Assembly (NCBI GenBank): GCA_017547175.1
Contig: JAFYQI010000008.1
Location: 558,001-622,000 of the forward strand
Length of the DNA stretch: 64,000 nucleotides
Reading direction: 5' to 3'
Source of the DNA: Alistipes sp.
GTDB lineage: Bacteria; Bacteroidota; Bacteroidia; Bacteroidales; Rikenellaceae
This document shows positions 44,104 through 52,731 of the stretch, one piece after another (position 1 is the stretch's first letter; the number at the start of each line of letters is the position of its first letter). Made by a program: the position numbers and the translations under genes. The notes beneath the pieces are model-generated. The model ran no database searches, was not told where the DNA came from, and worked only from the letters and a program-made list of their open reading frames with translations.

Positions 44104-44558
44104 AGTTTCATTGTTTTTTGTTTATTTATAACCCCCTGAAAAACATTAGGGATTGCTCCAATCTACAAAGAACGTAGTTTTGTTTCAATCTTGATTTTCA
44201 GGAGAGTTCTTTGCAATTTTGCATCGGCAACAGCAAAAAAGATGGCACATACAATGCATTTTCTGAAAATGTTTGCTAATTTTGTAGCAACATACTGATT
44301 TTACGCGGAAAGTGTAAGTTTATTCTCGGATACGAATCTGGAAAATTCAAAGGGAGAGGATAAGCGGACATCTTCCCGCGTCATACCTGCATATTGGGTA
44401 TGGCGTGGGGCTGTTGCTTATTTTATCCCATAGGTATTCCAGAACCTGTATCCTAAAATAAGTTTTCAGCACCACGCTTTCTTTTTTGATATAATCACTA
44501 CCGAGGTGCGGGTAGTAAGAATTGGAGCAAACAAATAACAAATAAAATTCTTACTACT
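44104..44558. other. Divergent control region and long leader of the fimbrillin operon
   Basis: On the plus strand TAATTTTG at 44277-44284 fits the -7 element, which would give a leader of about 265 bases before the microprotein. Within the leader is an imperfect 10-bp hairpin (44378-44387 with 44397-44406) and an outer taagc/gctta pairing (44361-44365 with 44416-44420). Composition changes from AT-rich to balanced across it. No open frame of note. Confidence 0.45.
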
Positions 44559-44666
44559 ATGGACAAATTTATCTATGTTGAGCCTCTTTTTGAGGAGATT
44601 GAGATTGCTGTTGAGCAGGGTTTTGCGGGATCGCTCGAGAGCCCCGAAGAGGATGGCGAACTCTAA
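44559..44666 (+). CDS. 35-residue acidic microprotein leading the fimbrillin operon
   Basis: Starts MDKFIYVEPLFEEIEIAVEQ, continues with GFAGS, and ends in an acidic tail (PEEDGEL). There is no signal peptide. It stops 12 bases before the first fimbrillin lipoprotein gene, so it is probably translated from the same mRNA. Short peptides ending a helix with V-E-Q/R-G-F/I-A-x-S occur at the head of Bacteroidales surface-protein operons as far as I recall; their role is not established. It may be a leader peptide, a chaperone-like partner or a secreted peptide precursor. Confidence 0.6.
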   Translation: MDKFIYVEPLFEEIEIAVEQGFAGSLESPEEDGEL

Positions 44667-44678
44667 ACAGTTTTCACG

Positions 44679-45605
44679 ATGAAAAGATTGCTTTTGGCTG
44701 TGGCGGTGTTTATGGCCGCATGCAGCAACGAGGTCGAGGAGCAGTTCGTAAGTCCCGCTTCTCACCCGACATTCCATGCCTATTTGGAGGAGGCGGATAC
44801 CCGTACCTATCTTGATGAGGATATTCGTTTGCGTTGGACTGCCGATGACCGTATTACCCTTTTTGAGGGCACGACGCGCAACAAGCAGTATATGTTTATG
44901 GGCGAGACGGGCGATAATGCGGGCGAATTCGAGTTTGTAAAGGCCGGTTTTGGTACAGGCAACGACCTCGACCGCTACTATGCCGTCTATCCCTATGCTG
45001 CGGCCACGAAGTATACCTACGGCAGTGGTGGTGCTGCGGACTATATCTCCTACACTTTTCCAGCCACGCAGACCTATGTTGCAGGTTCGGTAGGCCTGGG
45101 TGCCAATCCGATGGTGGCCATCACGGCTGATTTGGAAGATTTCGATTTAAGCTTCCGCAATGTGGGCAGCTATCTGCTCGTGAAATTGTATGGCGCAGAG
45201 CAGACGGTCGGCTCGATTTCGATGACCACGATTGGTGGTGAGCCGCTTGCAGGCAAGGCAGCCATCTATCCCGTCTATGGTTCGACCCCCTCGATGACGA
45301 TGCTGGAGAGCAATGCTACGGTTACGCTCAATTGCGGCGACGGTGGCATTGCTATTGGTACGACCAAGGAGACTGCTACCCCCTTCTGGATCGTGATTCC
45401 CTCTTTCACGGCTACGCAGGGCATCCGCATAACTGTGAATGGCTACTACGGAGGCTTGCAGAGCTATGAGGTGGCGAACGAAATTGTCTTCAATCGCAAC
45501 AAGTACAAGACCCTTACCCGCGAACTCACCATCGCCTCGTCCGATACCAATATGGGAGTCGGCGGTTGGGGCGACGGTGAGGAGACCGAGGGCTCGGCCG
45601 AATAA
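44679..45605 (+). CDS. Fimbrillin-family lipoprotein
   Basis: 308-residue lipoprotein (VFMAACSNEVEEQ). Two beta-sandwich regions with fimbrillin features: ADTRTYLDEDIRLRWTADDRITLFEG (start of the N-terminal domain), DRYYAVYPYAA and the FWIVIPSFTATQGIRITV block in the C-terminal domain. In Bacteroidales such lipoproteins are shaft or tip subunits exported, processed and polymerised at the surface. GC content here is like the chromosome, unlike the AT-rich genes to the left. First of three fimbrillin-like genes in one operon with 35- and 12-base gaps. Confidence 0.75.
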   Translation: MKRLLLAVAVFMAACSNEVEEQFVSPASHPTFHAYLEEADTRTYLDEDIRLRWTADDRITLFEGTTRNKQYMFMGETGDNAGEFEFVKAGFGTGNDLDRYYAVYPYAAATKYTYGSGGAADYISYTFPATQTYVAGSVGLGANPMVAITADLEDFDLSFRNVGSYLLVKLYGAEQTVGSISMTTIGGEPLAGKAAIYPVYGSTPSMTMLESNATVTLNCGDGGIAIGTTKETATPFWIVIPSFTATQGIRITVNGYYGGLQSYEVANEIVFNRNKYKTLTRELTIASSDTNMGVGGWGDGEETEGSAE

Positions 45606-45640
45606 CGCTGAATAACGAAAAATCTTAAAATCAACCCAAT

Positions 45641-48600
45641 ATGAAACTGAAAACTTTATTTGCATTGTTTTTGGGCGCAGCCGTGTTGGGCGGTTGCCAA
45701 AAAGACCTTAACGAATTGGATATTCCGCGCGAGGAACTCATTCCGATTCAGTTGGGAGGCCAAATCGACCAAGTAGCCACCTCGCGTGTCAATGACGAGG
45801 GCTTTTGTGATGGCGACGGGGTCGGTATCTATGTGGTAAATTATGTCGATGGCGTGAGTGGCACGCTTCTCGATGAGGGTAACCAAGCTGACAATGTTCG
45901 CTTTGTATTCGACGAAGCAAACCTTGCGTGGACACCCGATTATCCGATTTATTACTACGACAAGGTAACTCCGGTTGATATTATCGGTTACTATCCCTAC
46001 TCGAATATCGATAAGGTAAACACCTATCCCTTTGAGGTTGCCAAAGACCAATCGACGGAGGCTGCCAACGGCTTGATGGGCGGCTATGAGGCAAGTGATT
46101 TTTTGTGGGGTAAAGCGGCAAATATCACTCCGACCTCTTCGCGTGTGACCATCTCCTATCAGCACCGTATGGCCGGTGTGCAGGTCGAGTTAGTCGAGGG
46201 TGAAGGTTTTGCCGGGGGCGAATGGGCGCAACTCGATAAGCAGATTTTGGTGTCTAACACCATTCGTAAAGCCTCGATTGATCTTGCCACGGGTGTCGTA
46301 ACTCCTACGGGCGAGATTCCGACCACGGGTATCGTTCCCGCTAAGAGTGGTGAGCAGTGGCGTGCGGTAGTTGTCCCGCAGACGGTTTCCGCACAGATGG
46401 CTTTGCTCAACATTACGGTCGATGGTATCCCCTACATCTTCCGTAAGGGCGAGGCTTTTGAGTATGTGGCAGGCAAACTCCATAAATTCATCATCGAGGT
46501 TAAAAAGAAAGAACAATCTGGCTTGGAGTTCAAACTCATTGGTGAGGCAATCACCGCTTGGGAGAGTGAAACCATCACCCACGATGGTACAGCACGAGAG
46601 TATGTGGTGATAAATGTTCCAAAGGCATCAGGAACAGACACTACATCTCCAAATATTAGTGCATTAAAATCGGTATTTGAGACCGTAAAAATAGAATATG
46701 CGAAGGTTAAGAATTTGAAAATAACAGGAGAAATTGATGCAAACGATTTCTTCTTTATGAAGAATGAAATGCCAAGGTTAACCAACTTAAATTTAGAAGA
46801 AGTGAAAATTGTTAGAGGTTGGTGTATTTCTAATTCTGGAGGCAATAACGATGATACTATACCAGCATATGCTTTCAACTACAAAGAATCGTTGCAGAGA
46901 ATAATACTTCCAAATACGATTCATACTATAAATGACGGAGCATTTAGCCATACCGGACTCGTGGTTGTTCATATCCCAAGCACAGTTAGATTTATAGGTG
47001 CTAGTGTTTTTAATGATTGTAATGAGTTGCAATCTATTAATCTTCCTCAGCAATTAGAGGAAATAGGAGCCAATGCTTTTGCTTATTGCGATAAGTTAAA
47101 GTGGACAAACTTCTCACTTCCCAATACACTAAAAAAAATAGGCGACGGCGCATTTGCGGGCGCTCGCGGTAAAGGTCGATTTGAAAATTGCACTTTATCT
47201 CTTCCTGATAACCTTGAGGAATTAGGTGATTCAAGTTTTGCAAATTGTGATTTTGTTGGAGAATTAAAACTTCCGAATAAAATTACCAATATACCCAGAT
47301 ACTGTTTTGCTGGCAATTATTTTACTGGCTCGCTCATTATTCCTAATGGTGTAATATCTATTGGGGAAGAAGCTTTCGCTTACAATACATTTACAGGCGA
47401 ATTAATAATTCCAGAGGGAGTAATGTCTATTAAAAAACAGGCTTTCAGAGACGCGGGATTTTCTGGAATGCTTAAATTGCCAGAATCGTTAACAGAATTA
47501 GGAGAGCTCGCTTTTTATAGGACAACATTTAATGGAACAATTGAAATTCCACATGAGATTTCAGTGGTTCAAAGAGCTGTTTTTGGTAAGTGCCATAATA
47601 TAAATAAAGTTATCTTACATTCAAATATATATGAAATCGAAGATGGAGCCTTTGTTTGCAATCAACTCAAAACAATTGTGTGTAAAGCTAAAAATCCACC
47701 CGTATATGGGCTTGGAGGAGGTGGTGAAGAGGCCTCATTTGTTAGTGCATATCCTATTACTGTTGAGGTTCCAGAAACATCTTTACAAAAATATCAACAG
47801 GCTGATGGGTGGAAAGATTTGATGCCATCTGTGTATAGAGATTTCAATATTGATAATGTAAATATAAATGCTCTAAATGCACAGTTTAGTAAAAAGACCA
47901 TCGTGAGAGCACCAAGTGGCACAACTTGGAATGTCGTACATAAGCCCGATTGGGTAACCGTGACTCCAACGGAAGGCACCGGCAAGGTAGAGGTGACTAT
48001 TACATTTGATGAACTTGCCAAAGGTAGCGGCAGCCGTGTTGATAGTTTGGTATTCAAACCGATTGAATATGACTATCAAAAAGTAGTGCAACTAAATCAA
48101 TATGATTCAGAGTATGGAGATGGTGATGTAATTACGCATCAGACAGCAACAGTAGGCAATGGAGTAAACATTGTCTTTATGGGAGATTGTTTTGATGCAA
48201 AAGATATTGCAAGTGGATACTATAAAGAGATAATGGATGAGGCTATCGGTTATTTCTTCGCCGTTGAGCCTTACACGACCTATAAAGATTACTTCAATGT
48301 ATATACTGTAATTGGTCACTCGCCAGATAGCGGTTTGCCGACAACCTATTCTATCAACCAAGAATCTAAATTCGGGTCGCAATATGCCTATGGCAATGAT
48401 GGTTTCCAATTTAAGTTCAACGATACAGAATGCTTTGAATATGCATGCAAGGTACCAACAATTACCAAAGAAGATTTGAATCAAACAGTTGTTGTTTTGA
48501 TTGAGAATTCAAATGTATATGGAGGTGTAACAAGGATGTGGTATGACAATTCTGCTATTGCAGTTTGCTCTATTATGAGGAATGACTATCCTAATGATTT

Positions 48601-49141
48601 TCGTGGTGTCGTGCAACATGAAGTAGGAGGACATGCATTTGGCAAATTGGCAGATGAATATATCTATAGTGGCAATTTTATTGATATATGTGACTGTAGT
48701 GCGGGTCATGTAAAGGAGTTTTTACAAGGACAAAATAATGGATGGTATCAAAACCTCTCTCTAAAATCAAACATCTATGAAGTACCTTGGTCGCATATGA
48801 TTTTCGATCCTCAATTCTCAAATTCTGTGGATATGTATGAGGGTGGATATTTACACGCTCGTGGCGTATTCCGTTCAGAGCTAAACTCTTGTATGAATAA
48901 CAATGTGCCCTATTTTTCTGCAATTTCTCGTGAGCAAATTGTAAAACGAATTATGGAGTATGCAGGGGAGGAATATACTTTTGAGAAGTTTAAGGAGAAA
49001 GACAATTCGGCAAGGGGCCCGATTACCACAACGGCTTCGACTACATCAGTGTCGCGCTCGACGGTAGTGATTAACAATGAAAACAATACGTCCCATCGTA
49101 CCCCTGTAATTATGGGAAAGAAACCTATGTTGAATTTCTAA
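45641..49141 (+). CDS. Fimbrillin-LRR-M64 peptidase mosaic lipoprotein
   Basis: 1166 residues. Residues 1-310: lipobox (VLGGCQKDL) and fimbrillin domains (DIIGYYPYS, GYEASDFLWGKA). About 410-690: BspA-type leucine-rich repeats (LQRIILPNTIHTINDGAF; IGEEAFAYNTFTGELIIPEG). About 740-800: BACON-like sandwich (SGTTWNVVHKPDWVTVTPTEGTGKVEVTITF). About 820-1110: M64-type metallopeptidase with HEVGGHAFGKLADEY (His993, Glu994, His998). Base composition drops sharply to AT-rich near 46.6 kb, at the end of the fimbrillin part. M64 enzymes include IgA peptidases, so a fimbria-tip-linked protease acting on host protein is plausible but unproven. Confidence 0.78.
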   Translation: MKLKTLFALFLGAAVLGGCQKDLNELDIPREELIPIQLGGQIDQVATSRVNDEGFCDGDGVGIYVVNYVDGVSGTLLDEGNQADNVRFVFDEANLAWTPDYPIYYYDKVTPVDIIGYYPYSNIDKVNTYPFEVAKDQSTEAANGLMGGYEASDFLWGKAANITPTSSRVTISYQHRMAGVQVELVEGEGFAGGEWAQLDKQILVSNTIRKASIDLATGVVTPTGEIPTTGIVPAKSGEQWRAVVVPQTVSAQMALLNITVDGIPYIFRKGEAFEYVAGKLHKFIIEVKKKEQSGLEFKLIGEAITAWESETITHDGTAREYVVINVPKASGTDTTSPNISALKSVFETVKIEYAKVKNLKITGEIDANDFFFMKNEMPRLTNLNLEEVKIVRGWCISNSGGNNDDTIPAYAFNYKESLQRIILPNTIHTINDGAFSHTGLVVVHIPSTVRFIGASVFNDCNELQSINLPQQLEEIGANAFAYCDKLKWTNFSLPNTLKKIGDGAFAGARGKGRFENCTLSLPDNLEELGDSSFANCDFVGELKLPNKITNIPRYCFAGNYFTGSLIIPNGVISIGEEAFAYNTFTGELIIPEGVMSIKKQAFRDAGFSGMLKLPESLTELGELAFYRTTFNGTIEIPHEISVVQRAVFGKCHNINKVILHSNIYEIEDGAFVCNQLKTIVCKAKNPPVYGLGGGGEEASFVSAYPITVEVPETSLQKYQQADGWKDLMPSVYRDFNIDNVNINALNAQFSKKTIVRAPSGTTWNVVHKPDWVTVTPTEGTGKVEVTITFDELAKGSGSRVDSLVFKPIEYDYQKVVQLNQYDSEYGDGDVITHQTATVGNGVNIVFMGDCFDAKDIASGYYKEIMDEAIGYFFAVEPYTTYKDYFNVYTVIGHSPDSGLPTTYSINQESKFGSQYAYGNDGFQFKFNDTECFEYACKVPTITKEDLNQTVVVLIENSNVYGGVTRMWYDNSAIAVCSIMRNDYPNDFRGVVQHEVGGHAFGKLADEYIYSGNFIDICDCSAGHVKEFLQGQNNGWYQNLSLKSNIYEVPWSHMIFDPQFSNSVDMYEGGYLHARGVFRSELNSCMNNNVPYFSAISREQIVKRIMEYAGEEYTFEKFKEKDNSARGPITTTASTTSVSRSTVVINNENNTSHRTPVIMGKKPMLNF

Positions 49142-49153
49142 AACGAGTAAAAG

Positions 49154-50029
49154 ATGAAAAGATATATCGGATTGGCAACCCTTGCCCTATTGGTGATGGG
49201 TTGCGAGAAAGAGGATAGTTATCAGGTTGAGGAGGGTGCGATGCGCATTGAGGTGTTGCACCCCTCGGCCACCCGAGCCACCGAAACCGCCTTTGAGAGT
49301 GGCGATGTGATTGGACTGTATGCAACCGAATATGCGGGTGAGGTGGCTGCTCCGCTGCAGATTTCGGGTAACTGGGCAAACAATGTGGCAACCACCTACA
49401 ATGGATCGGTGTGGACTCCCGCCAAGAAAATCTTTTGGAGTGAGAATAAGATGGATGTCTATGGTTACTATCCATATATGACACCAACATCTATTGACGA
49501 GCATTTATGGTCGGTGCAACTCGACCAATCAACGCCCGAAACAGCCGATGCACTTTCGGGATATGAAGCGTCGGATTTCCTATGGGCAAAAGCGACGGGA
49601 GTAGAGCAGACGAATGGCGATGTGCAGTTGCAATTCAAGCATAAGTGTACGAAAATGGTAATTAAGTTGGTAAAAGGAGAGGCGTTTACTGACGAGTTCC
49701 CCAATGATACAGAGGTCTATTTACATAGTACAGTCCCAACTGCAACTATTAATTTTACAACAGGCAATATCTCAAAAGACATTTATGGCGAACGACAAAA
49801 AATCAAGGCTCGTCAAGTATCTATTGATACATATGAGGTAATTTTAATTCCACAAAGTATCACTGAAAACATGCCATTTATTGAGGTTACAATGGGGGGA
49901 ATATCCTATTTAACAGAGGATATGTTCTCATATTTACCAGGAGTGCAGTATAGTGTTGCCATCACCCTCAATTCTTCCCCAGAACAGATTGAGGTGGAAA
50001 TTGGTGGCGAAGTAACTGATTGGGAGTAA
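49154..50029 (+). CDS. Fimbrillin-family lipoprotein, third in operon
   Basis: 291-residue lipoprotein (ALLVMGCEKED). It is a clear paralogue of the N-terminal part of the preceding gene: DVYGYYPYM, LSGYEASDFLWAKATGV, LQFKHKCTKMVIKLVKGEAF and EVILIPQSITENMPFIEVTMGGISYL. The first half (to about 49.65 kb) has chromosome-like composition, the second half is AT-rich, the same switch as in its neighbour. Probably a fimbrial subunit or tip-associated lipoprotein. It starts 12 bases after the peptidase gene. Confidence 0.75.
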   Translation: MKRYIGLATLALLVMGCEKEDSYQVEEGAMRIEVLHPSATRATETAFESGDVIGLYATEYAGEVAAPLQISGNWANNVATTYNGSVWTPAKKIFWSENKMDVYGYYPYMTPTSIDEHLWSVQLDQSTPETADALSGYEASDFLWAKATGVEQTNGDVQLQFKHKCTKMVIKLVKGEAFTDEFPNDTEVYLHSTVPTATINFTTGNISKDIYGERQKIKARQVSIDTYEVILIPQSITENMPFIEVTMGGISYLTEDMFSYLPGVQYSVAITLNSSPEQIEVEIGGEVTDWE

Positions 50030-50055
50030 ATGTTTAACCTTAAATAAGTGAAGGT

Positions 50056-50274
50056 ATGAATAGATTATTAGAATTACTAAAAGAAGGGGATATTATTGGT
50101 AGAAGTAATAATGGATATTGGGAGTTTAGAGTGAGAGAGAATGCGTTGAGTGATCTAGAAAAGCAAGCATTTTATGAAACTCCTGAACCATTTGAAATAG
50201 GGAATACCCTGAATAACCGAGAAAAGGTTGCCCAAAATATTGAAAAACTCAGACAACAGGGTAAATTAAAGTGA
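50056..50274 (+). CDS. Hypothetical 72-residue protein
   Basis: Small, charged, cytoplasmic protein (MNRLLELLKEGDIIGRSNNG; REKVAQNIEKLRQQGKLK at the end). No domain recognised. It is AT-rich, 26 bases after the third fimbrillin gene and co-directional, so possibly the tail of that operon. Confidence 0.55.
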   Translation: MNRLLELLKEGDIIGRSNNGYWEFRVRENALSDLEKQAFYETPEPFEIGNTLNNREKVAQNIEKLRQQGKLK

Positions 50275-50325
50275 CTTTTTTAAAAGTCTAAGTATTAATT
50301 TGATATATTGCTTAAACGATAGTTT

Positions 50326-50799
50326 ATGGAGAAAAAACATTGTGGTTTTGTCTATTTAATGGTTTTTGGAGTATTATCACTCTCTTCTTGTGCTGTTGAT
50401 ATAGATCCAAATGCAGCCAATTCTATAACTGCAATATTAGCTATTCTGCTTGAATATGTCTGGGTAATCATAGTGCTTTTAGCATCAATATTATTTAGAT
50501 TTGCATTTATTACGGGTATTGGTTTAACGATTTGGAGTACTTTGCATTTATTTATAGGAAGTCAAACTTTTGATAATTCCTTACTAGGACTTTGTTTGTG
50601 TTGTGGTATATTAATGTGTATGATTGGGTTAATACTTACCCCTAAAATACAACTTCCATATGTCCGAATTTCAAATAAACCCTTGCCGGTACAACCTGAA
50701 TATCAAAATGATTTTTGTTGGAAGACTAAATTGTATGAGGGAATGATAGGTGTAATATTCGCTGTCATAGCAGAAATTATTATTAGAGCCATACCGTAA
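50326..50799 (+). CDS. Hypothetical membrane protein with lipobox-like start
   Basis: 157 residues. The N terminus GVLSLSSCAVDID resembles a lipoprotein signal, followed by hydrophobic segments (about 35-60, 63-78, 85-105) and a last one at the C terminus (MIGVIFAVIAEIIIRAI). The combination of lipobox and several membrane spans is odd; the protein may simply be an inner-membrane protein. It is followed by a terminator at 50825. No function suggested. Confidence 0.55.
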   Translation: MEKKHCGFVYLMVFGVLSLSSCAVDIDPNAANSITAILAILLEYVWVIIVLLASILFRFAFITGIGLTIWSTLHLFIGSQTFDNSLLGLCLCCGILMCMIGLILTPKIQLPYVRISNKPLPVQPEYQNDFCWKTKLYEGMIGVIFAVIAEIIIRAIP

Positions 50800-50824
50800 A
50801 TCTTAAGTACATAGATATTTGATT

Positions 50825-50857
50825 CACCTACGAGGGGTACTCGTGGGTGTTTTTTTA
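50825..50857 (+). terminator. Terminator of the fimbrillin-region transcript
   Basis: cacctacgag (50825-50834), 5-base loop, ctcgtgggtg (50840-50849), then T8. Confidence 0.8.
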
Positions 50858-50999
50858 TGCCACAATCACATTGTACCGAATATTTTGGCCATTTAGCCGA
50901 TCTGATTATTTGATACGCATTATTCAAAATGAATAATTATGTTTGCGCGATGTGGCAAATGGGCATTTAAAATATTTTTCTGAGTCTGGGAGAAAATAC

Positions 51000-51007
51000 T
51001 ATCTTTG
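51000..51007 (+). promoter_or_regulatory. -7 element for the 76-residue gene
   Basis: TATCTTTG, an exact TAnnTTTG match 25 bases before the ATG at 51032. No convincing -33. Confidence 0.45.
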
Positions 51008-51031
51008 CAGTAAACCTAAAACTATAAAGAT

Positions 51032-51262
51032 ATGGATAAGAAACAAGCAATTGAGATCGCAGAACTTCTGCATGATTTCTATGTCGGAAAATCGGAGAAG
51101 CCGGTTATTCTTGTCGATGGAAAAGATCTATTTGAACTATTTGATGCAATCAGAGTTCAAGGACCTTTGAAAAATGGGGAAAAGATAGATTATCCCTTAT
51201 TCAGTATGCTTGATAAAGATAATGCAGTGAAAACTATTTTGGAAATATGTAGTAAATTATAA
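51032..51262 (+). CDS. Hypothetical 76-residue protein
   Basis: Cytoplasmic, begins MDKKQAIEIAELLHDFYVGK and continues KPVILVDGKDLFELFDAIRVQ. No domain recognised. It has its own promoter-like element and sits alone, next to the integrase, in the place where excision or regulatory genes are often found, but it has no visible helix-turn-helix. AT-rich. Confidence 0.55.
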   Translation: MDKKQAIEIAELLHDFYVGKSEKPVILVDGKDLFELFDAIRVQGPLKNGEKIDYPLFSMLDKDNAVKTILEICSKL

Positions 51263-51341
51263 AAAAAATAATAATAAACATATAGTCGAGAACAAACAAG
51301 CATAATATATTGATATATAATATGCTATGCGCATTATTAAA

Positions 51342-51376
51342 GGCCGTATCAAGCAAAACTGATACGGCCCTTTTTT
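51342..51376. terminator. Terminator shared with the convergent integrase gene
   Basis: ggccgtatca (51342-51351), 8-base loop, tgatacggcc (51360-51369), followed by T6. Confidence 0.85.
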
Positions 51377-51381
51377 ACATC

Positions 51382-52587
51382 TTACATTAAGTTTCTCATA
51401 GCCTCGTCAATCTGCGTATTCTCGAACGAATCCAAATAGATTTGGGTGGTGGAGAGTTCGGAATGACCAAGCGATTCGGAGATAATAGCGATATTGACGC
51501 CCGATCGTTTGAGGACGGTTGCGTATGTATGGCGAGCAACATAGGTTGTCAGCTTGGTATCCAGCCCTAAACGGATACCCCATTGCTTTAATTCTCGGTT
51601 GATGTGTGCTAACACCTTATGTAGCCTATTCCCGATTTGTTGAGGTGTTTTGTGCATATAGCAATCGAGAATCGGGAAAATATAATCATCATTGGTCCGA
51701 TCGGGCTGCGCATATTTGTCGATAATGGCTTGCGTTTGAGGTATCAAACGACAATTCATCTTCTTGCCCGTCTTTTTGCGACAGTAATAGATACGGCCAT
51801 CACGAATATCGGAATACCTCAACATCGCTATATCCTTAAAGTTAATCCCTGCCGAAAAATAAGAGAAGAGAAACAAATCTCTTGAAAGTTCGGTATATAG
51901 GGATAATGTTTGGGGCATGGGGGCTTCCATGAGTCGCAAAATATCCTCTTTGTGGACTGCTCGTTTTTGCGGTATTTCTCGAAACTTGCCAATATTATAT
52001 CGTACAAACGGATTCTCCGAGCAGATAAAAACGCGATTGGATAGGGCTCGATTATAGATTGCCTTGAACACACTCATTTTTGTTACAATCGAATTGGGCT
52101 TATTCCCCAATTTTCTCAATATCTGTTCAAACTGATGTAGATGGTCAAGCGTCAATTCCTCAAAACGAAGATGCGACAAATGAGCTTGTTTGAGTTGTGA
52201 TAGAATCACTTTGTACCTCGATGCAGAACTCAACCGTCCTTCACGCTCGGTTTGCTCAATGATATGCTCCCAATAATCAGCAATGGTGCAACTGATAGGC
52301 TTTTTCTCTTTACCCAGCAAGGTTTCTAGCGTTATCGCCATATCTAACGCCTCCATACGCCGAATCTGTTTCTGATAGGGCTCCATTTGCTCATATATCT
52401 GATACAAAAGATGTTGAGCGGAAGGTTGAGGGGATTGGGATTCAAAGTTCCATTGTGCAACGGGGATTCTAATGCCGGTACTTACATAACGACTTTTGCG
52501 ATGGATGGTAAAACGCAAATAAAGAATTGTAGTTTGATCGGTCGCAATGCGATCTTTTCTACAAAAAGCATTGATCTTGATACTCAT
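51382..52587 (-). CDS. int: Tyrosine integrase of the element
   Basis: 401 residues: arm-binding region (about 1-45, ILYLRFTIHRKSRYVSTGIRIP), SAM-like core-binding domain (about 100-200) and catalytic domain. Arg352 (YVARHTYAT), His375 (LGHSEL) and the nucleophile Tyr384 (TTQIYLDSF) are present, and Lys in RKKTGKK. The usual first Arg is replaced by Asn249 (FSAGINFKDIAML), and box II has Tyr349 where a His is usual. Bacteroidetes integrases such as IntDOT also lack the first Arg. It begins 53 bases from the right 24-bp repeat, so it most likely moves this element. Confidence 0.9.
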   Translation of the reverse strand: MSIKINAFCRKDRIATDQTTILYLRFTIHRKSRYVSTGIRIPVAQWNFESQSPQPSAQHLLYQIYEQMEPYQKQIRRMEALDMAITLETLLGKEKKPISCTIADYWEHIIEQTEREGRLSSASRYKVILSQLKQAHLSHLRFEELTLDHLHQFEQILRKLGNKPNSIVTKMSVFKAIYNRALSNRVFICSENPFVRYNIGKFREIPQKRAVHKEDILRLMEAPMPQTLSLYTELSRDLFLFSYFSAGINFKDIAMLRYSDIRDGRIYYCRKKTGKKMNCRLIPQTQAIIDKYAQPDRTNDDYIFPILDCYMHKTPQQIGNRLHKVLAHINRELKQWGIRLGLDTKLTTYVARHTYATVLKRSGVNIAIISESLGHSELSTTQIYLDSFENTQIDEAMRNLM

Positions 52588-52639
52588 TTAGTTACGCGGT
52601 TGTTCGAATGAGAATCGAGTGGCAAGAACTGCCATTGGG

Positions 52640-52663
52640 TGGTAACACAAATGGTAACACACT
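52640..52663 (+). repeat. 24-bp direct repeat, right
   Basis: Same orientation and sequence as 40006-40029, between the integrase start and the right tRNA-Thr. Confidence 0.8.
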
Positions 52664-52690
52664 TTGCCCTGAATAGGTCGTTTTAGGACA

Positions 52691-52722
52691 CAAAAAAAGG
52701 AGTTGCATTTCTGCAACTCCTT
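52691..52722 (-). terminator. Terminator of the right tRNA-Thr
   Basis: aaggagttgca (52697-52707), loop tttc, tgcaactcctt (52712-52722); on the minus strand T7 follows. Confidence 0.85.
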
Positions 52723-52731
52723 GATTTTCAG

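Larger units (their letters stand above)
39951..52731. mobile_element. Putative integrated element between duplicate tRNA-Thr genes
   Basis: About 12.8 kb bounded by two identical tRNA-Thr(CGT) genes, with 24-bp direct repeats 55 and 68 bases inside them and a tyrosine integrase gene at the right end reading inwards. Content differs from the surrounding chromosome: large parts are much more AT-rich, and most genes are accessory or unknown. No relaxase, conjugation or capsid gene is seen, so it is not self-transmissible by known means. Boundaries could instead be the 24-bp repeats (40006-52663). Confidence 0.7.

Noticed and set aside
44163..44177. Palindrome ctacaaagaacgtag upstream of the 247-residue gene
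   Set aside because: Only four perfect arm bases; no supporting second site, so not called an operator.
39951..52731. Prophage or conjugative transposon
   Set aside because: No capsid, tail, terminase, relaxase, mobilisation or type IV secretion gene is visible.
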